The position numbers were made by a program, and so were the translations under genes. Shown here piece after piece: positions 15,790 through 23,514 of a DNA stretch of 49,146 bases; the stretch's first letter is position 1, and each line of letters opens with the position of its first letter. Under the pieces are notes generated by a model, which saw nothing but the letters and a program-made list of their open reading frames with translations, was not told the origin of the DNA and searched no databases. The stretch is taken from contig JBDLHX010000007.1 of the NCBI GenBank assembly GCA_039715165.1, forward strand, positions 1 to 49,146, in the 5' to 3' direction. The DNA comes from JAHEEL01 sp039715165 (GTDB taxonomy: Bacteria; Actinomycetota; Acidimicrobiia; Spongiisociales; UBA5794).

Positions 15790-16851
15790 ATGGCCGACGT
15801 TGAGCATGCCGAGTCGACGGGAGGGCTTGCCGAGCTGCTTCTGAATTCGACGGGTGAGGGGATCTACGGGATCGATCTTCAGGGCAACTGCACGTTCGCG
15901 AATCCGGCGTGCGTGCGGTTGCTCGACTACGACAGTGACGATGAGCTGTTGGGCAGGAACATGCACAACCTCGTCCACCATTCGTTGCCGAACGGGGCGC
16001 CGTATGCGATGGAGGAGTGTCGGATCTATCGGGCGTTTCGGGTCGGGGAGGGTGTCCGTGTTGACGACGAGGTGTTGTGGCGTCGTGATGGGTCGAGTTT
16101 CCCTGCCGAGTACTGGTCGTATCCGATGGAGAGGAACGGTGAGCTGACCGGTTCGGTGCTCACCTTCGTGGACATAACCGAGCGGCGCCACATGGAGGCC
16201 AGGCTTCGCAACGAGAGGGAGAGAGCCGAGAGCCTCCTGCTCAACGTACTACCCGCAGCGATCGCCGAGCGGCTCAAGAGCCAGCCTGGTCGCACCCTCG
16301 CCGAGCGGTTCGATGCCGTGTCCGTCCTCTTCGCTGATCTCGTCGGTTTCACCCCCTTGGCCGCTGGTCTCAGCCCCGAAGCCGGAGTCGGTCTTCTCAA
16401 CGATGTGTTCACCGCCTTCGACACGATGACCGCGCGGCACGGAGTCGAGAAGATCAAGACCATCGGGGACGGCTACATGGTTGTCGGCGGAGCACCTCAG
16501 CCGATCGATGATCAGTGCGCCACGATGGCCCGTCTCGCCCTCGACATGCAGTCCTGGATGACGAAGAGAGCCGAGCGGGACGGTCTCGGCCTCAGGCTGC
16601 GCGTTGGCATCAATTGCGGCTCGGCGGTCGGAGCGATCGTTGGGACGAAGAAGTTCCAATACGACCTCTGGGGTGACGCGGTCAACGTGGCCAGCCGGAT
16701 GGAATCGAGCGGATCGCCCGGCCGGATCCAAGTCACGGAAGCCGTCAAGAACCACCTCGGCAAGGGGTTCGACCTCGAAGCCAGGGGAGAGATCGACGTC
16801 AAGGGCAAGGGACGGCTGAGAACCTGGTTCGTCGATTCCGCCGTCTCGTAG
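15790..16851 (+). CDS. PAS domain plus class III adenylate cyclase
   Basis: The 353-residue soluble protein has an N-terminal PAS domain (~10-130, ending FVDITERRHMEARL), a short coiled coil (ERERAESLLLNVLP) and a class III cyclase domain (~170-345). Metal-binding Asp residues are in LFADLVGFT and KTIGDGYM. The substrate-selecting residues are Lys in EKIKTIGD and Asp in QYDLWGD, the pattern for ATP, so the product should be cAMP. The PAS domain presumably senses a ligand, redox state or light; no cofactor-binding residue could be identified with confidence. Confidence 0.9.
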   Translation: MADVEHAESTGGLAELLLNSTGEGIYGIDLQGNCTFANPACVRLLDYDSDDELLGRNMHNLVHHSLPNGAPYAMEECRIYRAFRVGEGVRVDDEVLWRRDGSSFPAEYWSYPMERNGELTGSVLTFVDITERRHMEARLRNERERAESLLLNVLPAAIAERLKSQPGRTLAERFDAVSVLFADLVGFTPLAAGLSPEAGVGLLNDVFTAFDTMTARHGVEKIKTIGDGYMVVGGAPQPIDDQCATMARLALDMQSWMTKRAERDGLGLRLRVGINCGSAVGAIVGTKKFQYDLWGDAVNVASRMESSGSPGRIQVTEAVKNHLGKGFDLEARGEIDVKGKGRLRTWFVDSAVS

Positions 16852-16858
16852 GAGCCCG

Positions 16859-16903
16859 AACCCAGGGCTCGCAGCGGCCTATGAGTGCTTGTTCAGCCCA
16901 GAG
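16859..16903 (+). repeat. possible diverged copy of the dispersed palindromic repeat
   Basis: ACCCAGGGCTCGC at the left and CAGCCCAGAG at the right match the edges of the left half of the element at 39360 with nearly the same spacing and a CTAT in the middle. It lies in the 66 bases between the cyclase and mscL 3' ends. The similarity is partial, so homology is tentative. Confidence 0.35.
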
Positions 16904-16917
16904 TTCGTTGGTGCCGG

Positions 16918-17292
16918 TTATCTCGCCAGCAGGTCGCGGATCTCCGTGAGCAGATCGGTCTCGCTCGGCCCGGGCTCCACTTCTTCCTCTTCGGCGGCCT
17001 GGCGCGCCTCATAGGCGTTGTAGGGCCTCACGATGAAGAAGAACACGGCCAGAGCGGTGAGCACGAAGATGACGGCGGCGGTCACGAACGAGCCCCACGC
17101 GATCACCGATCCGTTGATCGTCCACGTGAGCAAGGAGAAGTCCGGCTCCCCGAAGGGGATGGCGATGATCGGCATCACGATGTCGTTCACAAAGGAAGAG
17201 ACGATCGCGGCGAATGCCAGACCCATGATGAACCCGACGGCCAGGGTGATCAGGTTGCCTCGGGTGAGGAAGTCTTTGAACTCTTGAAGCAT
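16918..17292 (-). CDS. mscL: large-conductance mechanosensitive channel MscL
   Basis: A 124-residue protein starting at the ATG preceded by AAAGGGGGGC. FLTRGNLITLAVGFIMGLAF is the first transmembrane helix with the gate region, FVNDIVMPIIA follows, and the second helix (FVLTALAVFFFIVRPYNAY) leads into a charged C-terminal bundle (EEEEVEPGPSETDLLTEIRDLL). This is the standard MscL layout and length. The pentamer opens under membrane tension to release solutes during hypo-osmotic shock. It appears to be a stand-alone gene convergent with the cyclase gene. Confidence 0.95.
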   Translation of the reverse strand: MLQEFKDFLTRGNLITLAVGFIMGLAFAAIVSSFVNDIVMPIIAIPFGEPDFSLLTWTINGSVIAWGSFVTAAVIFVLTALAVFFFIVRPYNAYEARQAAEEEEVEPGPSETDLLTEIRDLLAR

Positions 17293-17431
17293 TGGGTGCC
17301 CCCCTTTCAGCGTGTCGGCAACTGTAGCCAGTCCGCCTGCCGCTCCGAGAAACTGGGAAGCAAGCCGGCTCCGGTCGTCTCTGGATCTCCTCAATCACAG
17401 GAGGAGGCCCAATCCGAGGCCTGAGTGCGTG

Positions 17432-18166
17432 TCAATCGCGGCGCAGCGTCGTCTGTATCCAGATCCGAAGCGTGTCGCGGGCCATCTCCCACAACGTCCG
17501 CAGCGACACCCCACTGGCGGACGCACCTTCGGCGAGCTGCACCGGGGCCTCGGCAATGGCGTATCCGGCACGGTGCATGCGTACCAGTAACTCGAGGTCG
17601 AACGTGTAGCGCTGCACTTCGAGGTTCTGAAGGAAGTCGTCGAGAGGCTTGCGACGAAACACCTTCAAGCCCGTCTGTGTCTCGTCTACGGGAAGGCGGA
17701 ACATCAGCCGAATCGTTCCCGAGAAGATTCGAGAGAGGACCCGCCTCAGCACGGGGTAGGTCTCGGGCGCCATGGCCCGCTGCTTCGCGCCAACCAATCC
17801 ATCTACGCCGAGTTCTTCGAACTCGGAGATGAACGCCGGCACCTGTTCCGGCGGTAGATCGAGGTCGGCATCGAGAAAGACGATCGTTTCGCCCGTCGAG
17901 GCAGCGAAACCGGCCTGGAGCGCCCCGCCTTTCCCTCGATTCGGTCGGTAGGAGACCACCGTCGCTCCGTCGTGTCTCGCTGCGGCCTTGGACGCCGTAT
18001 CGCCGGTGCCGTCGGTGCTGCCGTCGTCCACGACGACAACCTCGAGGTCCGCAATCGAAGCGAGAGCGGCGACGGTTCGGTCGAGATTGGGTCCGATGGA
18101 GTCAACGAGCTGGAAGGCCGGCATGACAACGGAGACCCGACCGGGAACGGTAGGGGTGAGGTCCAT
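17432..18166 (-). CDS. family 2 glycosyltransferase
   Basis: The 244-residue GT-A protein starts VSVVMPAFQ, with VVVDDGSTDGT as the nucleotide-sugar binding loop, GKGGALQAGF, and LDADLDLPPEQ as the DXD-type metal site. QTGLKVFRR and the late YAIAEAPVQ resemble dolichol-phosphate-mannose synthase-like enzymes. There is no C-terminal membrane region, so it is likely cytosolic or peripheral. The probable reaction is transfer of a hexose from a nucleotide sugar to a polyprenyl phosphate. The start is the ATG at 18166; the preceding in-frame stretch lies in a repeat and is not coding. Confidence 0.85.
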   Translation of the reverse strand: MDLTPTVPGRVSVVMPAFQLVDSIGPNLDRTVAALASIADLEVVVVDDGSTDGTGDTASKAAARHDGATVVSYRPNRGKGGALQAGFAASTGETIVFLDADLDLPPEQVPAFISEFEELGVDGLVGAKQRAMAPETYPVLRRVLSRIFSGTIRLMFRLPVDETQTGLKVFRRKPLDDFLQNLEVQRYTFDLELLVRMHRAGYAIAEAPVQLAEGASASGVSLRTLWEMARDTLRIWIQTTLRRD

Positions 18167-18219
18167 TCGGGCGAGTCTAGAGAAGGCCCCACCGAAGCAG
18201 CGCTCGCCGGTTCCTCCCA

Positions 18220-18273
18220 TTCCGCGGGCTGGTGGCGCCGCATACGGGGACTGCAACCCTGCTGGGTATGCGG
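18220..18273 (-). repeat. copy of the dispersed palindromic repeat
   Basis: Read on the minus strand this segment contains ACCCAGCAGGGTTGCAGTCC, then CCGTATGCGGCGCC and CAGCCCGCGGAA. It matches the copy at 42885-42940 almost base for base through a ~35-base core. It sits between the glycosyltransferase start and the fur-family stop. The terminal CCGCATAC and GTATGCGG are inverted repeats of each other. Confidence 0.7.
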
Positions 18274-18274
18274 A

Positions 18275-18703
18275 TCAGGGGTGGCAGTTCCGGCAGAGGC
18301 CTGTGACGAGTAGGTCGACGCGGGTCGCCTGGAAGCCATGGTCGCCCGCGAGATGGTCGCGGACGCGGTCCACGAGATCACCGGTGTGGTGTTCGACGCT
18401 CCCACAGGACTCGCAGCGCATGTGGAACTGCTCATCGGGGTGCGCGAGCTCCCAATGTGACGCATCCGTCGGGCCGAGGCTCGACTGGCGCATGAGACCG
18501 AGCTCGTCGAACAGCGCGAGGGAGCGGTACACCGAGGATCGGTTGACCGTCGGATCAACCCTTCCGACCTCCGATGCGATCTCGTCGGCCGTCATGTGGT
18601 CCGACGCCGACGAGACGACCTCCCACACTGCGAGCCGGGGCCCGGTGAGACGGAGGCCCGCCACGGCGAGCGCGGCCTTGAGATCTGATGCAGACGACGT
18701 CAT
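18275..18703 (-). CDS. Fur-family metalloregulator, probable Nur
   Basis: The 142-residue Fur-family repressor has a winged helix (~1-80; GLRLTGPRLAVWEVV, then NRSSVYRSLALFDELG) and a dimerisation domain with HWELAHPDEQFHMRCESCG and the closing GLCRNCHP. The two CxxC pairs form the structural zinc site, and His residues around 85-100 give the sensory metal site. It is divergent from a nickel/cobalt-type ECF transporter. The palindrome between them matches the nickel-regulator (Nur) box of Streptomyces, so I infer a nickel-responsive repressor. Zur or Fur remain possible from the protein alone. Confidence 0.85.
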   Translation of the reverse strand: MTSSASDLKAALAVAGLRLTGPRLAVWEVVSSASDHMTADEIASEVGRVDPTVNRSSVYRSLALFDELGLMRQSSLGPTDASHWELAHPDEQFHMRCESCGSVEHHTGDLVDRVRDHLAGDHGFQATRVDLLVTGLCRNCHP

Positions 18704-18746
18704 TGGTCCGGCAATCGTACGGGATCCGAGGGGGATCTTCCGACTA

Positions 18747-18781
18747 TTGAGAAATGATCGCAGTTGCGATAGTGTCGCAAT
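18747..18781 (+). promoter_or_regulatory. Nur-box-like operator over a leaderless promoter
   Basis: TTGCGA-TAGTG-TCGCAA (18764-18780) is a perfect 6-5-6 palindrome matching the published Nur box layout TTGCaa-N5-ttGCAA. A second palindrome, ATCGCA-GT-TGCGAT (18757-18770), overlaps it, so three half-sites lie in a row. A possible -35 TTGAGA (18747) and -10 GATAGT (18768) place the start of transcription at the cbiM ATG, so bound repressor would cover the promoter. The site is ~55-75 bases upstream of the divergent fur-family gene and could also govern it. Confidence 0.65.
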
Positions 18782-19765
18782 ATGCACGCTCCCGACGGGT
18801 TCCTCAACGCCGGCACTGCGGTCGCCACCGGTGCAGTCGGTATCGGAACGGTTGGGATGGCCCTGCGCCAGACCAGGCACCGCTTGAACGACCGGCAGAT
18901 CCCGCTCGCCGGGATGACGGCTGCCTTCGTCTTCGCCGCTCAGATGTTCAACTTCCCCGTCGCGGCAGGGACGACCGGGCACCTGCTCGGCGGCGCACTG
19001 GCGGCGATCCTCCTCGGCCCCCACATCGGTGCGGTCGTGGTGACCGTCGTGGTCGTCGTCCAGGCGCTGATCTTCGCCGACGGCGGCGTCACCGCTCTCG
19101 GCTACAACGTCGTGAACATGGCGATCGTCCCCGCCTACGGCGGCTACGGCCTGTACCTGCTCTACAGGAGGGTCATGCCGAAGAGCTCTGGGGGAGTCGT
19201 CGCGGCCACAGGACTCGCCGCCTGGTCCTCGGTCGTGCTCGCAGCGATGGCTTTCTCGATCGAGTGGCTCTTCGGGGCGACTGCTCCCATCTCCTTTCCT
19301 CAAGTATTCGGGGCGATGGTCGGTGTGCACCTCCTGATTGGGATCGGAGAAGGGGTGCTGAGCGCCCTGACCGTCGGTGCCGTTCTGGCGTCACGGCCCG
19401 ACCTCGTGTACGGGGCGCAGGATCTGGATCGAAGCCAGATCTCCGATACCAGGCCGGTCGGAATGCGTGCCTTCGCGATCGGTGGGCTTCTCGCTGCCCT
19501 CTTCTTCGCTGCGATCGTCAGCCAGTTCGCCGTCGACAATCCCGACGGGCTCGAGCGTGTCGCAGAGGAGACCGGCATCGCGGCGAGCGGCGGTGGGCAC
19601 GCCCTCGGCGGCAGCATGTTCGCCGACTACGCGACTGCAGGGATCGAGAACGAGGCGGTGAGCCTGGCGGTAGCCGGCATCGCCGGCACGCTCATCGTCC
19701 TTGCCGTAGGCGGGGGGATCATCGCCGCCGTGCGGGAGAAGCGCCACGATTCCGTGCGGATCTGA
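18782..19765 (+). CDS. ECF nickel/cobalt transporter S component, CbiM-CbiN fusion
   Basis: A 327-residue integral membrane protein beginning MHAPDGFL, the conserved N-terminus whose His2 ligates the Ni or Co ion in CbiM/NikM proteins. About seven transmembrane helices follow in the CbiM part (1-~225). The C-terminal ~90 residues contain another helix, an extracytoplasmic segment with NPDGLERVAEETG (PDGLE domain, CbiN/NikN-like) and a last helix, so the small N subunit is fused on. The ATG follows the operator by one base and has no Shine-Dalgarno, consistent with leaderless translation. With the next two genes it forms a complete transporter. Confidence 0.9.
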   Translation: MHAPDGFLNAGTAVATGAVGIGTVGMALRQTRHRLNDRQIPLAGMTAAFVFAAQMFNFPVAAGTTGHLLGGALAAILLGPHIGAVVVTVVVVVQALIFADGGVTALGYNVVNMAIVPAYGGYGLYLLYRRVMPKSSGGVVAATGLAAWSSVVLAAMAFSIEWLFGATAPISFPQVFGAMVGVHLLIGIGEGVLSALTVGAVLASRPDLVYGAQDLDRSQISDTRPVGMRAFAIGGLLAALFFAAIVSQFAVDNPDGLERVAEETGIAASGGGHALGGSMFADYATAGIENEAVSLAVAGIAGTLIVLAVGGGIIAAVREKRHDSVRI

Positions 19766-19768
19766 CGG

Positions 19769-20533
19769 ATGGGCGCCGGACACGCCCACGCGCTCTACCT
19801 CCATGGGCACAGCCGGGTTCATCGTCTGGCACCTGAGGCGAAGGTGGCTGCCGGGTTCGCCTTCATCGTGGCCGTGGCGATCACCCCCCGGGAAGCCGTG
19901 TGGGCCTTCGCTATCTACGCGATCTCGCTCGCAGCCGTGCTCTGGGCGGGGGACATTCCACTTCGATTCCTCCTCGCGCGTCTTCCTGCGGTCCTTCCGT
20001 TCATCGCCTTCGCGTTCCTCATCCCCTTCATTGCGTCCGGGGAACAGATCGACATCGCCGGAGTGGCGGTGTCGAGGGACGGCCTGTGGGCAGCCTGGAA
20101 CATCGTCGCCAAGGCCACGCTGGGAGCGACCACGTCGATCATCCTGGCGGCCACCACCGAGGTGCCCGACATCCTCAAGGGCATGAGCGTTCTGCGAGTG
20201 CCGAGCGTGTTCATCTCGATTGCCGCGTTCATGATGCGCTACCTCGAGTTGATCGTTGAAGAGCTCAGCCGGGTGAGGATGGCGATGGAGGCGCGCGGCT
20301 ATGACCCGAGATGGGTGTGGCAGGTCAGGCCGATCGCATCCTCCGCCGGTGCCCTCTTCGTGCGATCGTACGAACGCGGAGAGCGGGTCCATGCCGCGAT
20401 GGTCTCGAGAGGATTCGACGGAACGATGCCCGTCCTCACCGAGCGGCGGACGCCCCCGAGCGATTGGCTGGTCGCGGCAGTCTTGCCCGTGCTGGCAATC
20501 GCCGTCGTCGTACTAGCGCTGGTGACGACATGA
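19769..20533 (+). CDS. cbiQ: ECF transporter transmembrane component CbiQ/NikQ
   Basis: The 254-residue EcfT protein has four to five membrane helices and the two coupling motifs that contact the ATPase: MEARGYDP and MVSRGFDG. A His-rich N-terminus (HAHALYLHGHSRVHRL) is typical of metal-transporting members. It starts three bases after the cbiMN stop and its stop overlaps the ATPase start (ATGA). It transmits ATPase movement to the substrate-binding component for Ni or Co uptake. Confidence 0.92.
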   Translation: MGAGHAHALYLHGHSRVHRLAPEAKVAAGFAFIVAVAITPREAVWAFAIYAISLAAVLWAGDIPLRFLLARLPAVLPFIAFAFLIPFIASGEQIDIAGVAVSRDGLWAAWNIVAKATLGATTSIILAATTEVPDILKGMSVLRVPSVFISIAAFMMRYLELIVEELSRVRMAMEARGYDPRWVWQVRPIASSAGALFVRSYERGERVHAAMVSRGFDGTMPVLTERRTPPSDWLVAAVLPVLAIAVVVLALVTT

Positions 20534-21270
20534 GCCGGCATGCCATCGAGGTCAGGGAACTGCACTACGTCTATCCGGACGGGAAGGAGGCCCTGCAGGG
20601 GGTGGATCTCACGATCGACGCCGGTGAGCGCATTGCGATCCTCGGGCCCAACGGCGCAGGCAAGACGACCCTCGCTCTGCACCTCAACGGCCTCTACCGC
20701 GCCTCGGAGGGCACGATCCGGGTCGGTGACCTGGGCATCGGCGATTCCACCCTGCGGGAAGTACGACGGCGTGTTGGACTCGTCTTCCAGGACTCGAACG
20801 ACCAACTGTTCATGCCGACGGTGCGCGAGGACATCGCATTCGGACCGGCCAATCTCGGCCTCGGCATCGACGAGATCGACCGACGCGTCGGCGAGGCGCT
20901 CGCTTCGGTGGACGCTTCCGATCTGATCGGCAGAGTCCCGCACCACCTCAGCGGCGGTGAGAAGAGGAAGGCAGCCATCGCGACGGTTCTCGCGATGCGG
21001 CCCGAGCTGCTCGTGCTCGACGAGCCGAGTTCCGGTCTCGACCCTGCAACCCGGCGGGAGCTCATCGAACTGCTCAAGACCCTCGATGTCACACAGCTCG
21101 TCGTGACCCACGATCTCCCTCTCGCCTACGAGCTCTGCCCGCGGTCGGTCATCATGGATGCCGGCCGGATCGTCGCTACCGGCCCGACCAGGGACCTCCT
21201 GGCGGATGCGGATCTGCTGGCACGGCACCGCCTCGAGATGCCGTACCCGGTCGGACCCTCCGCCGACTGA
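20530..21270 (+). CDS. cbiO: ECF transporter ATPase CbiO/NikO
   Basis: A 246-residue ABC ATPase with Walker A GPNGAGKTT, Q-loop VFQDSNDQLF (the ND-QLF form usual in ECF ATPases), signature LSGGEKRK, Walker B LLVLDEPSSGLD and switch His in VVTHDL. Overlap with cbiQ indicates translational coupling. Only one ATPase is present, so it probably works as a homodimer, as in dedicated metal ECF transporters. Its stop codon is the loop of a perfect hairpin. Confidence 0.93.
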   Translation: MSRHAIEVRELHYVYPDGKEALQGVDLTIDAGERIAILGPNGAGKTTLALHLNGLYRASEGTIRVGDLGIGDSTLREVRRRVGLVFQDSNDQLFMPTVREDIAFGPANLGLGIDEIDRRVGEALASVDASDLIGRVPHHLSGGEKRKAAIATVLAMRPELLVLDEPSSGLDPATRRELIELLKTLDVTQLVVTHDLPLAYELCPRSVIMDAGRIVATGPTRDLLADADLLARHRLEMPYPVGPSAD

Positions 21271-21281
21271 GTCGGCGGAGG
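21257..21281 (+). terminator. perfect hairpin around the cbiO stop codon
   Basis: CCTCCGCCGAC and GTCGGCGGAGG form an 11-bp perfect stem whose three-base loop is the TGA stop codon of cbiO. No T-run follows, so it may act as an mRNA 3'-end stabiliser or a factor-assisted terminator for the metal-uptake operon. Confidence 0.5.
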
Positions 21282-21331
21282 CAATCTGTGAACCGGCGGA
21301 ACCATGACCGCGTGAGCGGTCCGGTGGCAGA

Positions 21332-22489
21332 ATGAACCCCATCAACGGGACGGTGCGAGTGAACAGGCATTGGCCGGCGATTCTCATGACGGTCGCCCTG
21401 CTTGCTGCTGCGAGCTGTGAGAGCCGGGACGATGCCGGATCGTTGGTTCCGGTCTGGACTCACGACACCGGCGGGCCCGTCGGCGCTCCTCCCATCGCCG
21501 TCGGCGATGTCGTCGTCGTGGCGCCCGACGGCGAACCGATCGTGGCCCTGGACATGGACACCGGGGCGGTGCGATGGACCTTCGATTCGCCCGACCGGAT
21601 TTGGCACCGAACGCTCGCTACGGACGGTGACCGGCTCTTCTTCGGGCTCGATGGTGGTCGGCTGGCTGCGATCGACGTCACGAGTGGTGCCCCGATCTGG
21701 GAGCAGGCTCTCGGGATCGATACGCAGCACGCGCCGTACGTCGGTGAAGGAATCCTCTACGTACCGACTGCCTTCGTCGGCCCCGGCCTGGAACCGAATC
21801 CAGATGGGAACGCGAAGGTGTTTGCTCTCGATGCTGCCGACGGGGAGATCATCTGGGAGGCTGAGACCGGGAACTACATCCTGCAAACGCCGTCACAGAG
21901 CAACGGTGTGGTCTTCGTCGCCGGCGTCTTCAGCGACCCCGTGCCGATCGAAGAGGGCGGGCACACACGCATCCTCGCTCTGTCTCCGGACGACGGCAGC
22001 ATGCTGTGGGCCTACGAGTCGGAGGACGGATTCGCCAAGGGTCTCTACGCGACGGACGAAGTCCTTTCGTTCATCGGTTATCAGGACTTCGCCAATGGAA
22101 TCGATACGTCATCAGGGGAGTTGCTCTGGCGTCGCCACACCGACAACTGGGTGCCCGACCTCGCCGGCTCGGGTGACGCGGTGTACTTTGGATCTGCGAA
22201 CACGGTCGTGCACGCCGTCTCGATGCCCGACGGCGAGGCGATTTGGGAGTACGACATCCCAGAAGGAACGTTCAACTACGTCCTCGGCGCTCCCGTCCCC
22301 GCCGACGGCGTGCTCTACTTCGTGACGCAGCAGGGCGACGTGATGGCTCTCGACGCGGAGAACGGCTCACAACTGTGGCATCAGCCGACCGACATCGCAG
22401 CGCGCACCGGTCCGACGGTGCACGGTGAACTCCTGCTGGTCGGCGACGCCGAGGGAACCGTGCACGCCTTCAGACTCCCGGGAACGTAG
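21332..22489 (+). CDS. PQQ-like beta-propeller lipoprotein
   Basis: The 385-residue protein has a signal peptide with a lipobox-like AAASC, then repeated propeller blades with the hallmark Ala/Gly-Xaa-Asp-hydrophobic ... GxxxW pattern: VALDMDTGAVRWTF, AIDVTSGAPIWEQ, FALDAADGEIIWEA, ALSPDDGSMLWAY, GIDTSSGELLWRR, MALDAENGSQLWHQ. About seven blades are visible. No dehydrogenase catalytic residues are apparent, so a BamB-like scaffold or binding role is likelier than an enzyme. A GTG at 21359 is an alternative start that gives a shorter signal peptide. Confidence 0.85.
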   Translation: MNPINGTVRVNRHWPAILMTVALLAAASCESRDDAGSLVPVWTHDTGGPVGAPPIAVGDVVVVAPDGEPIVALDMDTGAVRWTFDSPDRIWHRTLATDGDRLFFGLDGGRLAAIDVTSGAPIWEQALGIDTQHAPYVGEGILYVPTAFVGPGLEPNPDGNAKVFALDAADGEIIWEAETGNYILQTPSQSNGVVFVAGVFSDPVPIEEGGHTRILALSPDDGSMLWAYESEDGFAKGLYATDEVLSFIGYQDFANGIDTSSGELLWRRHTDNWVPDLAGSGDAVYFGSANTVVHAVSMPDGEAIWEYDIPEGTFNYVLGAPVPADGVLYFVTQQGDVMALDAENGSQLWHQPTDIAARTGPTVHGELLLVGDAEGTVHAFRLPGT

Positions 22490-22507
22490 CGGACCGCCCT
22501 TCGGCCG

Positions 22508-23446
22508 CTACTTCTTCGTTCCAGCGAGCCTCACCGGTCCGTCGCGGTTCTCTTCGGTGATGTCGAAGGTCCACCCTGGGGGCATCCGGTTGTTGCGGAA
22601 CCTCTCGCGCATCTTCGAGTGACTCCAGTCGAAGTCACCCGCTCCCGGCGAGCTCTCCCCGAGGAGCGAGACCCCGGGCGGATCCTCGAGCCCGTCGGCC
22701 CCGGCGAGGATGCCCTCGTACGTGGTGAGGTCCATCTCGTGATACGAGTCTTCGCTGACGGCGAAGTGGCACGCGGTGCAGGGCTGTGATCCGTCGAACC
22801 ACGCACCAGTCTCTGTGAACAACGGCAAGACATGGTCCGGGAACGTCGCTCCATATGAGCCGAACGTCTCGATCTCCGGCACTCCGGCGTCGACCCACTC
22901 CCCGATGAGGTCGACCGCCCTCACGTCCGTTCCGTTGACCGACAGCGTGGGTCCGTCACGGTTCTCTTCGGTGATGTCGAAGGTCCACCCTGGGGGCATC
23001 CGGTTGTTGCGGAACCTCTCGCGCATCTTCGAGTGACTCCAGTCGAAGTCACCCGCTCCCGGCGAGCTCTCCCCGAGGAGCGAGACCCCGGGCGGATCCT
23101 CGAGCCCGTCGGCCCCGGCGAGGATGCCCTCGTACGTGGTGAGGTCCATCTCGTGATACGAGTCTTCGCTGACGGCGAAGTGGCACGCGGTGCAGGGCTG
23201 TGATCCGTCGAACCACGCACCGGCCTCCGTGAACAACGGCAAGACATCCGACTCGAAGGTCCCTTCGCAGGCGGAACCGTCGGACGTCGTGAAGTCGAAC
23301 GTCCCGTTCGGGGCGCCGCCATCGACCCAAGCGCCGAGGAGCGGAACAGCGCGAACTTCGCACGAGGCATCACCCCCGCCGCAGGCCGTCAGAAGCAGCC
23401 CGACCGCAAACACGGTCGTCAACAACGCGATATGTGAACCCCTCAT
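22508..23446 (-). CDS. lipoprotein with two near-identical cytochrome c-like repeats
   Basis: The 312-residue protein has a signal and lipobox (LLTAC) and two units of ~138 residues. Each contains PLLGAWVDGG-like or DLIGEWVDAG-like text, a CTACH haem motif in GSQPCTACHFAV, and NNRMPPGWTFDITEENRDGP, where the Met may be the second haem ligand. The two units are virtually identical for ~99 residues. It is likely a membrane-tethered di-haem electron carrier. GGGAGGAGCG precedes the ATG at 23446. It lies 68 bases beyond hisD on the same strand but has no link to histidine synthesis. Confidence 0.8.
   Translation of the reverse strand: MRGSHIALLTTVFAVGLLLTACGGGDASCEVRAVPLLGAWVDGGAPNGTFDFTTSDGSACEGTFESDVLPLFTEAGAWFDGSQPCTACHFAVSEDSYHEMDLTTYEGILAGADGLEDPPGVSLLGESSPGAGDFDWSHSKMRERFRNNRMPPGWTFDITEENRDGPTLSVNGTDVRAVDLIGEWVDAGVPEIETFGSYGATFPDHVLPLFTETGAWFDGSQPCTACHFAVSEDSYHEMDLTTYEGILAGADGLEDPPGVSLLGESSPGAGDFDWSHSKMRERFRNNRMPPGWTFDITEENRDGPVRLAGTKK
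22537..22833. repeat. 297-bp tandem duplication, copy 1
   Basis: This segment is repeated at 22951-23247, 414 bases away (138 codons, in frame). I count four mismatches by eye. Both copies lie inside the cytochrome-like lipoprotein gene. Confidence 0.9.
22951..23247. repeat. 297-bp tandem duplication, copy 2
   Basis: Partner of 22537-22833. Identity holds even at third codon positions, which points to recent duplication or ongoing gene conversion rather than selection on protein sequence alone. The spacer between the copies is not similar to itself elsewhere in the gene at DNA level. Confidence 0.9.
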
Positions 23447-23514
23447 CGCTCCTCCCAATCGTCGCTCCCACCATCGACGATACAGACGCCCAGCCGAGCG
23501 CTGGAGAGGATCTT

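Noticed and set aside
18704..18781. Cobalamin riboswitch before the cbiM gene
   Set aside because: The gap is only 78 bases and is filled by the palindromic operator and promoter; no B12-box is present.
22537..23247. CRISPR-like or insertion-sequence interpretation of the repeats
   Set aside because: The two copies are long, in frame and within one gene, with no short spacers, transposase or terminal inverted repeats.
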